DNA of 31,945 nucleotides, taken from NCBI GenBank assembly GCA_900769875.1, contig CAAGII010000163.1, positions 1-31,945 on the forward strand. Reading direction: 5' to 3'. The notes under the pieces were generated by a model. It made no database searches. It saw nothing but the letters and a program-made list of their open reading frames with translations, and was not told where the DNA came from. This document shows, piece after piece, positions 7,515 through 14,888 of this stretch (position 1 is the stretch's first letter; every line of letters begins with the position of its first letter). This stretch comes from Clostridia bacterium (GTDB taxonomy: Bacteria; Bacillota; Clostridia; Christensenellales; Aristaeellaceae). The position numbers were made by a program, and so were the translations under genes.

Positions 7515-8747
7515 ATGCTGAAACGATGGCTGGCTCTGCTCGCCGCACTGATGCTTCTGCCCTGCCTGACGCTTGCAGAAGGCGGCGCGTTGATGGTTTC
7601 GACCCACTGGGAAGCTGACGCGGAGGCGCTTCAGACGCTGCTTGTGCGCTTGGAAACGGACGAAGAATCCGCCTGTCAGCTTTCTGAAATCGGTGCTGAA
7701 CTGATGCAGCGGCTGACCACCCACATCCTTTTGCAGCCAAACGGCGCACAGGCGACGATCAGGCTGCGTGAGCGGGAGATCCTCTCCGGCAGCTTTGTCT
7801 GTGAGGACGGCGGCGTCTATCTGCGCTGCAGCGTCATCCCCGGGATTGCGCTGTTCGTGCCCGATGTGAATATGAACCCTCTGGGATTAACCGGGGAGGA
7901 GCTTGAGCGGCTTGGCCTTGACATCCTTGCAGGCGCCACGGGCGCTGCGAAGGCGTGGCTTGACGACTTCAAACATCGGCAGGTATCTCCCATCGTTGGC
8001 GACGCCTATGGTGAGGCGGCGAACGCGAATATCTGCAGTGCGGATGCGGAGCAGATCGCCGGTCTCCTGTCCTCACTCTGGCAGGCATACGTCAGCGCGC
8101 TTCCGTCCAAACGGCGCGAGAGCATGACCGAACCGCCGCAGATCGCCATACCGGAAAGCATGCGGGCGACCATCACCGTTGCCCGTCGCGAGGATATGGA
8201 GCCTGTGGGCTTTGATGTGACGATCAGTATGGATCAGCAGCAGGTGTTTACCTGCTCAATGAGCCTGAAGGACATGAGGCTGGTCATCGGCGCCCTGCTG
8301 GATAACGGCTTCTGCTATGCCGACGTTGCCGTAAGCGAATCGGCTGCTGCGGACGGACAGACGGGGCCGCGCTGTGATATCGCGCTGTATGACGGCCGCG
8401 GCGTGAGCTATGCAGAGGCGAAGCTCGACCCAGAGCGCAGACTGATGGATATCCGCTGCAGCAGCCACTGGGATGATGACCCAGACGGCATATGTACTGA
8501 GGAGACGCTGATTCTGCTGCCCGGTACGGAGCAGGCGGCCATCCGTTGCACAACCGATATCAAGCGGAGCAAGGCCATCTCCGCGTATGAGGCCGGCGAT
8601 ACGGTGATCCGTGTGTCCGAAGGCGGCGCGATCGCTGAGGAGGATATGCAGCGAATTGATGAGGCGCTGTCCAAGGGAAGATCGACGCTCATGACCCGCC
8701 TGCTGATGAACCTGCCGCCCAAAGTTGTGAAGCTTCTGAGCGAGTGA
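7515..8747 (+). CDS. Secreted protein of unknown function (third of three in tandem)
   Basis: A 410-residue protein with a signal peptide (MLKRWLALLAALMLLPCLTL, cleavage likely after LAE or nearby at residue 22). No known domain was recognised. The mature protein shares style and a few short phrases with the upstream protein, including LVIGALLDNGFCY, and ends in a helix-like segment (RIDEALSKGRSTLMTRLLMN) comparable to the ends of the two preceding proteins. GGAGGA ends 10 bases before the ATG, inside the end of the upstream gene, and the two genes are separated by only 3 bp, so translation is probably coupled. A strong terminator follows at 8821, closing the unit. Confidence 0.78.
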   Translation: MLKRWLALLAALMLLPCLTLAEGGALMVSTHWEADAEALQTLLVRLETDEESACQLSEIGAELMQRLTTHILLQPNGAQATIRLREREILSGSFVCEDGGVYLRCSVIPGIALFVPDVNMNPLGLTGEELERLGLDILAGATGAAKAWLDDFKHRQVSPIVGDAYGEAANANICSADAEQIAGLLSSLWQAYVSALPSKRRESMTEPPQIAIPESMRATITVARREDMEPVGFDVTISMDQQQVFTCSMSLKDMRLVIGALLDNGFCYADVAVSESAAADGQTGPRCDIALYDGRGVSYAEAKLDPERRLMDIRCSSHWDDDPDGICTEETLILLPGTEQAAIRCTTDIKRSKAISAYEAGDTVIRVSEGGAIAEEDMQRIDEALSKGRSTLMTRLLMNLPPKVVKLLSE

Positions 8748-8765
8748 CCCCTGGTAAAGCAAAGC

Positions 8766-8777
8766 AAAAGCTGACTC
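8766..8777. repeat. Left copy of a 12-bp inverted repeat bounding the A+T-rich module
   Basis: AAAAGCTGACTC here is the exact reverse complement of 9619-9630. The two copies enclose the A+T-rich lipoprotein gene. Each is followed inward by a short hairpin-like stretch. Confidence 0.4.
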
Positions 8778-8820
8778 CCCGCGATGGGAGGGTTGTTAAG
8801 GAACAATTAATCCTGCAACG

Positions 8821-8857
8821 AACAAACGAGCATCCGTGTTTGGATGCTCGTTTGTTT
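8821..8857. terminator. Strong intrinsic terminator, probably bidirectional
   Basis: A perfect 15-bp stem, 8821-8835 pairing with 8842-8856, around the loop GTGTTT, with T-rich right arm and tail. It ends the secreted-protein unit on the plus strand and can also end the lipoprotein transcript on the minus strand. Confidence 0.85.
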
Positions 8858-8961
8858 ATGTAGTCCTCAAACGCAATGCACAGGAACGGTGCGTATAATT
8901 GCGCCCTCCTGTGATCTGAGGCTGCTCGATGAATTGGAATTTGTCTAACTGTCTGATGTCA

Positions 8962-9435
8962 TTATATGTTGTTATGGAAATAATACAGGACTTGAGTTTG
9001 AGTATCAAACAAGTAAATATTATACCTTACAAGTGAAGTGTGGCCATCGCTCCATGTATGTTCTTCGGAATCAATATAGAAATAATCTTCCACGTCGATG
9101 ATTTCTCGGTCAAAGTCATAATTTACAACAACTTCGCTCGAAGGCTCATTATCCTTAATGGTTTCAATCCATCCCTCAAAATCATCCAAATGTGTGTTAA
9201 TTATAGCATAGTCAGTTTCCTGTATTATATTCAAGTACTTATTCTCCACGACATTGGCAGAGCTAAAATAATATTTTGCGTAATCGGTATAATCTTGAAA
9301 TCCCCCTGAAGTGAAGAATTCATACTTTTCATATTTGCCTAATGAAGCAATCACTTTATCTTCTGGTACTGCACAAGAACTGATAGACAATAAGAACACA
9401 ACGCAAACAAGAACTACTGCAATTTGCTTATTCAT
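8962..9435 (-). CDS. Small lipoprotein of unknown function, A+T-rich gene
   Basis: A 157-residue protein with a lipoprotein signal: MNKQIAVVLVCVVFLLSISS followed by the cysteine at 21, giving an LSISSC lipobox-like site. The mature protein is strongly acidic and rich in Tyr, Asp and Glu, including DREIIDVEDYFYIDSEEHTW and a C-terminal LYYFHNN. No known domain was recognised. The ATG at 9435 is preferred over an upstream in-frame ATG (9471) because GAGAGG lies upstream and the signal peptide begins there. Base composition is unlike the rest of the window: 17 of 60 bases are G or C at 9181-9240 and 21 of 60 at 9241-9300. That suggests horizontal acquisition. It has its own promoter, and a terminator lies downstream. 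Confidence 0.75.
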   Translation of the reverse strand: MNKQIAVVLVCVVFLLSISSCAVPEDKVIASLGKYEKYEFFTSGGFQDYTDYAKYYFSSANVVENKYLNIIQETDYAIINTHLDDFEGWIETIKDNEPSSEVVVNYDFDREIIDVEDYFYIDSEEHTWSDGHTSLVRYNIYLFDTQTQVLYYFHNNI

Positions 9436-9506
9436 AAGAAATCCTCTCAGATTAACCCCTTGGCTTTTCATAGCCGGTCTTCGTCAAATTCAAGTTTATC
9501 GCTTTC

Positions 9507-9535
9507 ATTCTATCACGCAGAACAAGAAATCACAA
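9507..9535 (-). promoter_or_regulatory. Sigma-A promoter for the A+T-rich lipoprotein gene
   Basis: On the minus strand, TTGTGA (9530-9535), a 17-base spacer and TAGAAT (9507-9512). The leader to the ATG at 9435 is about 65 bases and contains a small GGCT/AGCC hairpin. Confidence 0.55.
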
Positions 9536-9618
9536 GCCAGCTAAGGTTTACGGTTTCGCTTTTTCGTATGATGTAATGTAAAGGATAACTCCTTCCTTTC
9601 CATCACTCTTCCTGATGA

Positions 9619-9630
9619 GAGTCAGCTTTT
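9619..9630. repeat. Right copy of the 12-bp inverted repeat
   Basis: GAGTCAGCTTTT is the exact reverse complement of 8766-8777. It lies 23 bp from the end of ispDF, at the point where G+C content returns to the level of the surrounding genes. Confidence 0.4.
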
Positions 9631-9652
9631 TTTGATGCCGTCATGCTTTGTT

Positions 9653-10813
9653 TCACGCCTGCTGCACCATGACCACAGCCTGCGCGCTGATACCGAGCTG
9701 CTCGCCCTCAAAGCCGAGGCGCTCTGTGGTGGTGGCCTTTACATTGACCCGTTCAATTGGCAGACCAAGCGCCTGCGCGACATTGCTCCGCATCTGCGGG
9801 ACATAGGGCAGGAGCTTCGGCTTCTGTGCAACAATGGTGATATCAGCGTTGGTCACGCGCGCGTGGTGCTGCGCAAGCAGCGCCGTCACATGGCCGAGCA
9901 GCAGCATGGAGTTGATGCCGCGATACTTCTCGTCCGTGTCGGGAAAGTGCCTGCCGATATCGCCCAGCGCCATCGCGCCGAGCATGGCGTCCATCAGCGC
10001 GTGAAGCGCCACGTCCGCGTCGCTGTGTCCAAGCAGGCCCATGCTGTGCGGAACGGTCACGCCGCATAGCACAAGATCGCGTCCTTCCGTCAGACGATGC
10101 ACATCGTAGCCCTGACCGACGCGCAGGCAGGGGAGGGAGGGCTGGTTTGCGAGCAATGCTTCCGCCATCATCATATCCTCCGGGGTTGTCAGCTTCAGAT
10201 TGCGCCTGCTTCCCTGCGCAAGATACACCGCATGCCCCGTCCGCTCAAGGAGCGAGGCGTCGTCCGTGCCGCGGAAGCCATCCCGCAGCGCCGCGCTGTG
10301 CGCTTCCCGCAGCAGAAGCGTTTCAAAGCCCTGCGGCGTCTGAATGACGCGCAGCCTCGCGCGGTCGGGCGTGGCGGCGGCGCATTCGTCCGCATCGGCT
10401 TCCTTGATGGTGTCCACGCAGGGAACGGCGGCGGTGCATGCGCCGTGCGCGAGGGTGCTGGTCTTGACGCGCTCGATGGTATCGCCGTCGACCATGCAGC
10501 GCGCGCCGTCATGCACCAGCACATGCGTGCATGAGTCCGGAAGCGCGCACAAACCGTTCCATACCGAGGCCTGCCGATCGTGCCCGCCGCTGGCAAAGCA
10601 AACGCCCGCCAGCAGACCGCTTTCCGCCAGCAGATGCTGCGCTTCCTTACGATCCTCCGGGCGAAGCACCACCACCATGCCATCCACATGCCCCTGCATG
10701 GCGCGTACGGAGCGGCACAGCACCGCCTCGCCAGCAAGCGGGAGAAGCACCTTGTTGCGGCCTAAGCCCATGCGGGAGCCGCTGCCGCCGCCCAGAATGA
10801 TGGCGTACCACAT
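9653..10813 (-). CDS. ispDF: Bifunctional IspDF (MEP cytidylyltransferase / MEcPP synthase)
   Basis: A 386-residue fusion carrying out two non-consecutive steps of the non-mevalonate isoprenoid pathway: CTP-dependent activation of 2-C-methyl-D-erythritol 4-phosphate, and cyclisation to MEcPP. The IspD domain is about residues 1-222, with the nucleotide-binding GGGSGSRMGLGRNK at 8-21, TDDASLLE at 183-190 and NLKLTTPEDM at 205-214. The IspF domain is about 230-386, with metal ligands in GYDVHRL (D237, H239) and HALMDAMLGA (H271), then DIGRHFPDTD and the late KATTTERLGF loop. The IspE step between them must be encoded elsewhere. GGAGGG precedes the ATG by about 8 bases, and the gap to rqcP is 14 bp, so it is the last gene of the spoVB-yabN-hup-rqcP cluster. 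Confidence 0.95.
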   Translation of the reverse strand: MWYAIILGGGSGSRMGLGRNKVLLPLAGEAVLCRSVRAMQGHVDGMVVVLRPEDRKEAQHLLAESGLLAGVCFASGGHDRQASVWNGLCALPDSCTHVLVHDGARCMVDGDTIERVKTSTLAHGACTAAVPCVDTIKEADADECAAATPDRARLRVIQTPQGFETLLLREAHSAALRDGFRGTDDASLLERTGHAVYLAQGSRRNLKLTTPEDMMMAEALLANQPSLPCLRVGQGYDVHRLTEGRDLVLCGVTVPHSMGLLGHSDADVALHALMDAMLGAMALGDIGRHFPDTDEKYRGINSMLLLGHVTALLAQHHARVTNADITIVAQKPKLLPYVPQMRSNVAQALGLPIERVNVKATTTERLGFEGEQLGISAQAVVMVQQA

Positions 10814-10827
10814 CCTGCATCCCTCCG

Positions 10828-11100
10828 TCAGTTGCGTTCCGCAGCCACGCCCTCGTCCTCGGAGAGAATCTGATACATCTCCGTGGCGGCGTCCTTGCGC
10901 ACGGTTTCCGCGACGGAAAGAATCCGATACCGTCCATACCGGTTACCAAAGCGGATGACCATTTCATCGCCGGGCTTGACCTCGGCGCCGGGCTTCGCTA
11001 CCTTGCCATTGAGCGTCACGCGGCCGCCGGAGCAGGCCTCGTTCGCCACGGTGCGCCGCTTGATGATGCGGGAAACCTTGAGATACTTGTCAAGACGCAT
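10828..11100 (-). CDS. rqcP: S4-domain ribosome quality-control protein RqcP (YabO)
   Basis: A 90-residue S4 RNA-binding protein of the YabO/RqcP family. The S4 fold spans the first 55 residues: MRLDKYLKVSRIIKRRTVAN, then GGRVTLNGKVAKPGAEVKPGD. In Bacillus subtilis, RqcP stabilises the P-site tRNA during RqcH-driven alanine tailing on stalled 50S subunits. The position after yabN and hup matches the usual order in Bacillota and supports the call over other small S4 proteins (HslR-like). AAGGAGGAG lies just upstream of the ATG at 11100; an upstream in-frame ATG (11166) lies beyond the hup terminator and would give an unneeded extension. Because the hup terminator sits directly before the ribosome site, expression may depend on read-through. 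Confidence 0.9.
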   Translation of the reverse strand: MRLDKYLKVSRIIKRRTVANEACSGGRVTLNGKVAKPGAEVKPGDEMVIRFGNRYGRYRILSVAETVRKDAATEMYQILSEDEGVAAERN

Positions 11101-11115
11101 GGGCTCCTCCTTCTG

Positions 11116-11144
11116 AAAAAAGCCCGCAGGGGCGTCCTGCGGGC
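11116..11144 (-). terminator. Intrinsic terminator between hup and rqcP
   Basis: On the minus strand, GCCCGCAGG (11136-11144) pairs with CCTGCGGGC (11122-11130) across a 5-base loop, followed by six T (11116-11121). It lies within the short hup-rqcP gap and ends immediately before the rqcP ribosome site, so it probably works as a partial terminator. Confidence 0.88.
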
Positions 11145-11175
11145 GATGAATGCGCTTCCTGCGCATTGAACAGGC

Positions 11176-11457
11176 TTACTTTGCGTTCACAGCATCCTTC
11201 AGCGCCTTGCCAGCCTTGAACACAGGAGCCTTGGAAGCCTCCAGCTGGATCAGCTCGTCCTTGTTGCGAGGATTGTGCGCAGTACGGGCAGGACGATCCT
11301 TGACCTCAAACGCGCCGAAGCCGACCATCTGCACCTTGTTGCCGGCTACCAGCGCTTCCGTAATCACATCAATCACGGCGTTCAGCGCCTTTTCGGAATC
11401 CTTCTTGGAAAAGCCGGTCTTTTCAGCCAGCACAGCGACCATTTCGGTCTTGTTCAT
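11176..11457 (-). CDS. hup: HU-family nucleoid DNA-binding protein
   Basis: A 93-residue HU protein, matching the family's usual 90-95 residues. The helical dimerisation part MNKTEMVAVLAEKTGFSKKD leads into the HU signature GFGAFEVKDRPARTAHNP at about 47-64, whose beta arms grip the DNA minor groove; the second arm and C-terminal helix end in FKAGKALKDAVNAK. It bends and compacts DNA throughout the chromosome. AAGGAGGAG lies upstream of the ATG. It sits 69 bp after yabN, and a strong terminator follows, as expected for an abundant protein whose transcript level should exceed that of the genes downstream. No separate promoter was clear in the short leader. Confidence 0.97.
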   Translation of the reverse strand: MNKTEMVAVLAEKTGFSKKDSEKALNAVIDVITEALVAGNKVQMVGFGAFEVKDRPARTAHNPRNKDELIQLEASKAPVFKAGKALKDAVNAK

Positions 11458-11526
11458 GGGGATACTCCTCCTTGTTATGGGCCATAAAGGCAGATTTCAG
11501 GCGCTGTCGCTACGGCAAACGCCAGG

Positions 11527-12984
11527 TCACGAAGGGCTGCTTTGCCCCGTCTTGACCAGATTCCAGTATACATCCATTTCGCTCAAAGTCAAGGCCTCAA
11601 GCGACTTTCCGTCCGAAATTATACGATTTTCCATGGCTGCAAAGCGGCGGATAAACTTGTTGGTCGCGGCGTTGAGAAGCATTTCCGGATCCTTGCCGCA
11701 CAGCCGCGCCGTATTGACGCAGCTGAACAGAAGGTCGCCCAGCTCCTCGCCGGGATCGCGCCCCGCGTCCAGCTCTTCGCGCACCTCTCCGGCTTCCTCC
11801 AGCACCTTGGGCAGCGCCTCAAGCGCGCTATCCCAGTCAAAGCCGACGCGCGCAGCCTTCTTCTGCACCTTTGCGGCGCGTAGCAGCGCGGGCAGAGCCG
11901 CGGGCACATCCTCCATGACCGAGGCGTGCATGCTCAGTCCCTTTCTCTGCTGCTTGATCCGGTCCCAGCTGAGGCTGACCTCCTCGGCTGTGCCAGCGTG
12001 CGCGCCGCCGAATACGTGCGGATGGCGCTCAATCATTTTCCGGCAGATCGCGGTGGTGATATCGCCGATGGAGAAGGTGCCGTGCGCTCTGGCGACGGCG
12101 GCATGGAACACCACCTGCAGCAGTACGTCGCCCAGCTCGTCGCAAAGCTCGTCCGGATCGCCGCCGTCGATGGCCGCGACGGCCTCCCATGCTTCCTCAA
12201 TCAGGTAGGGGCGCAGGCTTTCGTGCGTCTGCTCCCTGTCCCATGGGCAGCCGTCCTCGCCACGGAGGCGATCCATCACAGCCAGCAGATCATCAAAGCA
12301 CCAGCGCGCGCGTCCGGTCAGCGATGATGCGGGCACAAGCACGCTGACCGTATGGTCGTATGCCTTCTGCCTGTCCAGCTCCCACAGGGGCAGCTGAACG
12401 GGCGGCCTTGCGCCCTTCACCGTGGAGGGGAAGAACGTGACCTCCGTTTCATCGTCGTAGCACTCGCCAAGCCACAGCTTCACATCACCCGCGAGCGCGC
12501 GGTTGTCCAGCTCGGTGACGAGCAGCGGCAGCGAGGGATGGTGTCCCGCTCCCGCGCAGCCGGATGCGGGCACGATGCGCAGCCCGTCCGTGCAGGCAAA
12601 GGGCGACTGCGCAAGGCAGAGGTCTGCTCGGGAGACGCCGGGCAGACAGACAAGCTGCGCGTCATCGGGTTTTGCGCGGCGCAGAGCATCCACCGAGCCG
12701 TCGTGCGCGGGGTCCGGCACCGCGTAGGTCAGAGGAGATTGCGCAGATAAGTGCCACAGGCGCTTTGCCATGGCGGCGTGCAGCGCGTCGAAATCCTCAT
12801 ACGCGTCGTAGAACTCATCGAGCGTCTCAAAGGCAATGCTCTGCTGCGCAAGCCACGCGGCGACGGGATGGCGCGATGTGCGCAGCACAAGATGTGTGGA
12901 GGAGCGCAGCGTGTCGGCGGTCTGCAGCGTCATCAGCTGAGGATCGCCGGGGCCAAGGGCGATGACGGTGATCTGTGGTATCAT
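11527..12984 (-). CDS. yabN: YabN-type fusion: SAM-dependent methylase domain plus MazG pyrophosphohydrolase
   Basis: A 485-residue two-domain protein. Residues 1 to about 225 match the tetrapyrrole (corrin/porphyrin) methylase fold, beginning ITVIALGPGDPQLMTLQTAD and including LVCLPGVSRADLCLA. Residues from about 229 form MazG, with RGEDGCPWDREQTHESL, then LIEEAWEAVAAIDG (metal-binding EExxE at 263-267) and DELGDVLLQVVFHA, followed by a second MazG-like half. MazG hydrolyses nucleoside triphosphates to monophosphate and pyrophosphate, usually for pool cleaning; the methylase substrate in YabN proteins is unknown. Its ATG overlaps the stop of the flippase gene by 4 bp (ATGA), so the two are translationally coupled, as in the yabM-yabN pair of other Bacillota. 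Confidence 0.93.
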   Translation of the reverse strand: MIPQITVIALGPGDPQLMTLQTADTLRSSTHLVLRTSRHPVAAWLAQQSIAFETLDEFYDAYEDFDALHAAMAKRLWHLSAQSPLTYAVPDPAHDGSVDALRRAKPDDAQLVCLPGVSRADLCLAQSPFACTDGLRIVPASGCAGAGHHPSLPLLVTELDNRALAGDVKLWLGECYDDETEVTFFPSTVKGARPPVQLPLWELDRQKAYDHTVSVLVPASSLTGRARWCFDDLLAVMDRLRGEDGCPWDREQTHESLRPYLIEEAWEAVAAIDGGDPDELCDELGDVLLQVVFHAAVARAHGTFSIGDITTAICRKMIERHPHVFGGAHAGTAEEVSLSWDRIKQQRKGLSMHASVMEDVPAALPALLRAAKVQKKAARVGFDWDSALEALPKVLEEAGEVREELDAGRDPGEELGDLLFSCVNTARLCGKDPEMLLNAATNKFIRRFAAMENRIISDGKSLEALTLSEMDVYWNLVKTGQSSPS

Positions 12985-14633
12985 GCGCGGTTCCTCCTTC
13001 GCATCAGCGGCGCGAGATCCTCGCGGGTTACGGCCTTCAGAGCCAGCGCGGCGGCCAGATAGACCGCGATGCCGGCGAGCACCTCAAGAATGGTGACCAG
13101 CCGCGTCATGGGCAGCAGCGTGCGCATGGCAAGCACGACCGCGCCCATGATTGCGGTTGCGGCGGCTGGCCGCAGCAGCCAGCCCTGCCAGTTGAAGCGG
13201 AGGCCGGTATACTTCATGCACATGATGAGGTTGGGTACCATGCTCACGCTGTAGCACACAATGGAGGCGATGGGCGCGCCATGGATGTTGACGCCCGGAA
13301 GAGCGACCAGCGTGTAGTTGAGGATGATCTTGCAGGCCACGCCGGCGACCAGCGTGTACATGGGAATACGCTGCCTGCCCAGCCCCTGCAGGATGGCGCT
13401 GGTTGCCTGCACCACGGTGAAGAGCACCACGGTGAGGGCGGACTTTGTGAGGAGCGAGCTTGCGGCGCTGATATTCCCGGCGCTCAGCGTGCCCTGATAG
13501 AAGAAACGGATGATCGGCTCGGCCAGCACGCTCATGCCGATGGAGCAGGGAAAGCCGATGACAAACGCAAGCCTCAGTCCGAGGTTGGACTGCCTTGCCG
13601 CGCCGGTGTGATCGTTGAGCGCGCGGCAGGCCGAGATGGCGGGCACAAGGCTCATGCTGACCGCAAGCGCAAGCGCGGTGGGCACGTTGATGAGACGGAT
13701 GACCATGCCGGAGAACAGCCCGTACAGCGGCCGCGCCTCCTCAATGGCGAGTCCGGACACGACCATGCGCTTGAGCAGCATGGCGGAATCGACAAACTGC
13801 GCCAGCGGCACAATGCAGGCGCTGATGGTGATGGGCACCGAGATGCGGAACAGTTGCCCGGCCAGCTGCGGCGCGGGCACGGGCGCGTCTGCCGCCAGCT
13901 GCGGCAGCGCGGCGAAGGCGGCGCGGCGGCGGAAATAGAGCAGGACCATGTAGCCCATGGCCACAGCCTCTATGATGGTGATGCCAAGCAACGCACCCGC
14001 AGCGCCCTGCGCGGCGGCCAGCTCGGTGGAAAGCCGGAGCGCTTCCGCGCCCGTGATACCGGCGGCCTCCGCCTGCGCCGTGCCCGCCGCGATGCCGAGG
14101 CGGTAGCCGAGCCACGCAAGCGGCAGGGATACGAAGATTTTTCCGACCTGCTCGATCAGCTGGGAAACGGCGGTTGGCACCATGTTCTGCTGTCCCTGCA
14201 TGAAGCCGCGGAACGCCGAAAGCACGCACACGATGGTGACGCACGGCGCGATCACCCGGAAGCCCAGTGCACTCTCCGGCAGCCCCACGCGGGAGGCCAG
14301 CAGGCCGTTGCCGGAGAGCATCAGCAGGGTGCAGACGGCGCCAAGCGCTGTGAGCATCCACAGCGCCACGCGCAGGATCGTTCTCGCGCTGTGAGGATCA
14401 TCCTTGGCAAGGCAGCTGCTCACCATGCGGCTGACCGCGACAGGCAGACCTGCGGAGGACATGGTCAGCAGCAGGTTGTAGGTGGGAAACACCGCCTGAA
14501 ACACGCCCAGACCATCCGCGCCGATCAGCCATGTCAGCGGTACGGAGTACAGAACGCCCACCAGCTTGCAGATAATGCCGGTCAGACCCAGTACGGACAT
14601 GCCGCCAATGATGGATTTCGTTTGCTTACCCAT
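12981..14633 (-). CDS. spoVB: SpoVB/YabM-like MOP-superfamily lipid flippase
   Basis: A 550-residue polytopic membrane protein of the polysaccharide-export/MurJ-like MOP superfamily. The start MGKQTKSIIGGMSVLGLTGIICKLVGVLYSVPL and the repeated helix pairs, including GLGVFQAVFPTYNLLLTMSS and PVAVSRMVS, match the SpoVB and YabM proteins of spore formers. Such proteins move lipid-linked precursors across the cytoplasmic membrane; SpoVB is needed for spore cortex, YabM-like copies may serve vegetative or other polymers. The position directly before yabN-hup-rqcP is that of yabM in Bacillus, while the sequence style resembles both, so the precise name is uncertain. Its own promoter lies at 14669-14697, making it the first gene of the cluster, and its stop overlaps the yabN start. 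Confidence 0.88.
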   Translation of the reverse strand: MGKQTKSIIGGMSVLGLTGIICKLVGVLYSVPLTWLIGADGLGVFQAVFPTYNLLLTMSSAGLPVAVSRMVSSCLAKDDPHSARTILRVALWMLTALGAVCTLLMLSGNGLLASRVGLPESALGFRVIAPCVTIVCVLSAFRGFMQGQQNMVPTAVSQLIEQVGKIFVSLPLAWLGYRLGIAAGTAQAEAAGITGAEALRLSTELAAAQGAAGALLGITIIEAVAMGYMVLLYFRRRAAFAALPQLAADAPVPAPQLAGQLFRISVPITISACIVPLAQFVDSAMLLKRMVVSGLAIEEARPLYGLFSGMVIRLINVPTALALAVSMSLVPAISACRALNDHTGAARQSNLGLRLAFVIGFPCSIGMSVLAEPIIRFFYQGTLSAGNISAASSLLTKSALTVVLFTVVQATSAILQGLGRQRIPMYTLVAGVACKIILNYTLVALPGVNIHGAPIASIVCYSVSMVPNLIMCMKYTGLRFNWQGWLLRPAAATAIMGAVVLAMRTLLPMTRLVTILEVLAGIAVYLAAALALKAVTREDLAPLMRRRNRA

Positions 14634-14668
14634 GGGTAATTCCCTTTCTGTCGCATATTTCAGCCTTT

Positions 14669-14697
14669 ATTATACCCCGGAAACGGCAGGGAAACAA
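14669..14697 (-). promoter_or_regulatory. Sigma-A promoter of the spoVB-yabN-hup-rqcP-ispDF cluster
   Basis: On the minus strand, TTGTTT (14692-14697), a 17-base spacer and TATAAT (14669-14674). The start codon at 14633 lies about 35 bases downstream, behind an AAAGGGA ribosome site. Confidence 0.7.
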
Positions 14698-14822
14698 GGG
14701 GAAAAGCAGCTGCGCAGGACGAGGCTGCGGACAGGGAACTGTCTAAAATGCTCAAATCGGCACATGCTGGATGTACAAATTGCACAAACAGCAAAAGAAC
14801 ACCACGCTGCGGATCAAAACTG

Positions 14823-14851
14823 TTTACAGACCTGTCAGATTTCTGTATAAT
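14823..14851 (+). promoter_or_regulatory. Sigma-A promoter for the uncharacterised gene before cstA
   Basis: TTTACA (14823-14828), a 17-base spacer and TATAAT (14846-14851). The start codon at 14889 follows with GGGAGG 8 bases before it. The rest of the 255-bp gap, 14634-14888, shows nothing beyond the two divergent promoters. Confidence 0.75.
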
Positions 14852-14888
14852 ACTGCCCATCACCGCAATGGAGAGGGAGGATGCCGCC

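Noticed and set aside
8894..8899. TATAAT on the plus strand after the secreted-protein unit
   Set aside because: No acceptable -35 upstream and no plus-strand gene downstream; lies between a terminator and the end of a converging gene.
9040..9309. 89-codon plus-strand frame in the A+T-rich module
   Set aside because: Antisense to the lipoprotein gene, no ribosome site, and no coherent signal or domain pattern.
9580..9599. AAAGGA/TCCTTT hairpin after ispDF as a terminator
   Set aside because: Only a 6-bp A/T-rich stem without a T-run on the ispDF strand.
12975..14639. A 554-codon open frame on the plus strand across the flippase gene
   Set aside because: It is antisense to a clear membrane protein gene; its translation is His/Gly/Gln-rich low-complexity as expected from reverse-complemented G+C-rich codons, and it has no ribosome site.
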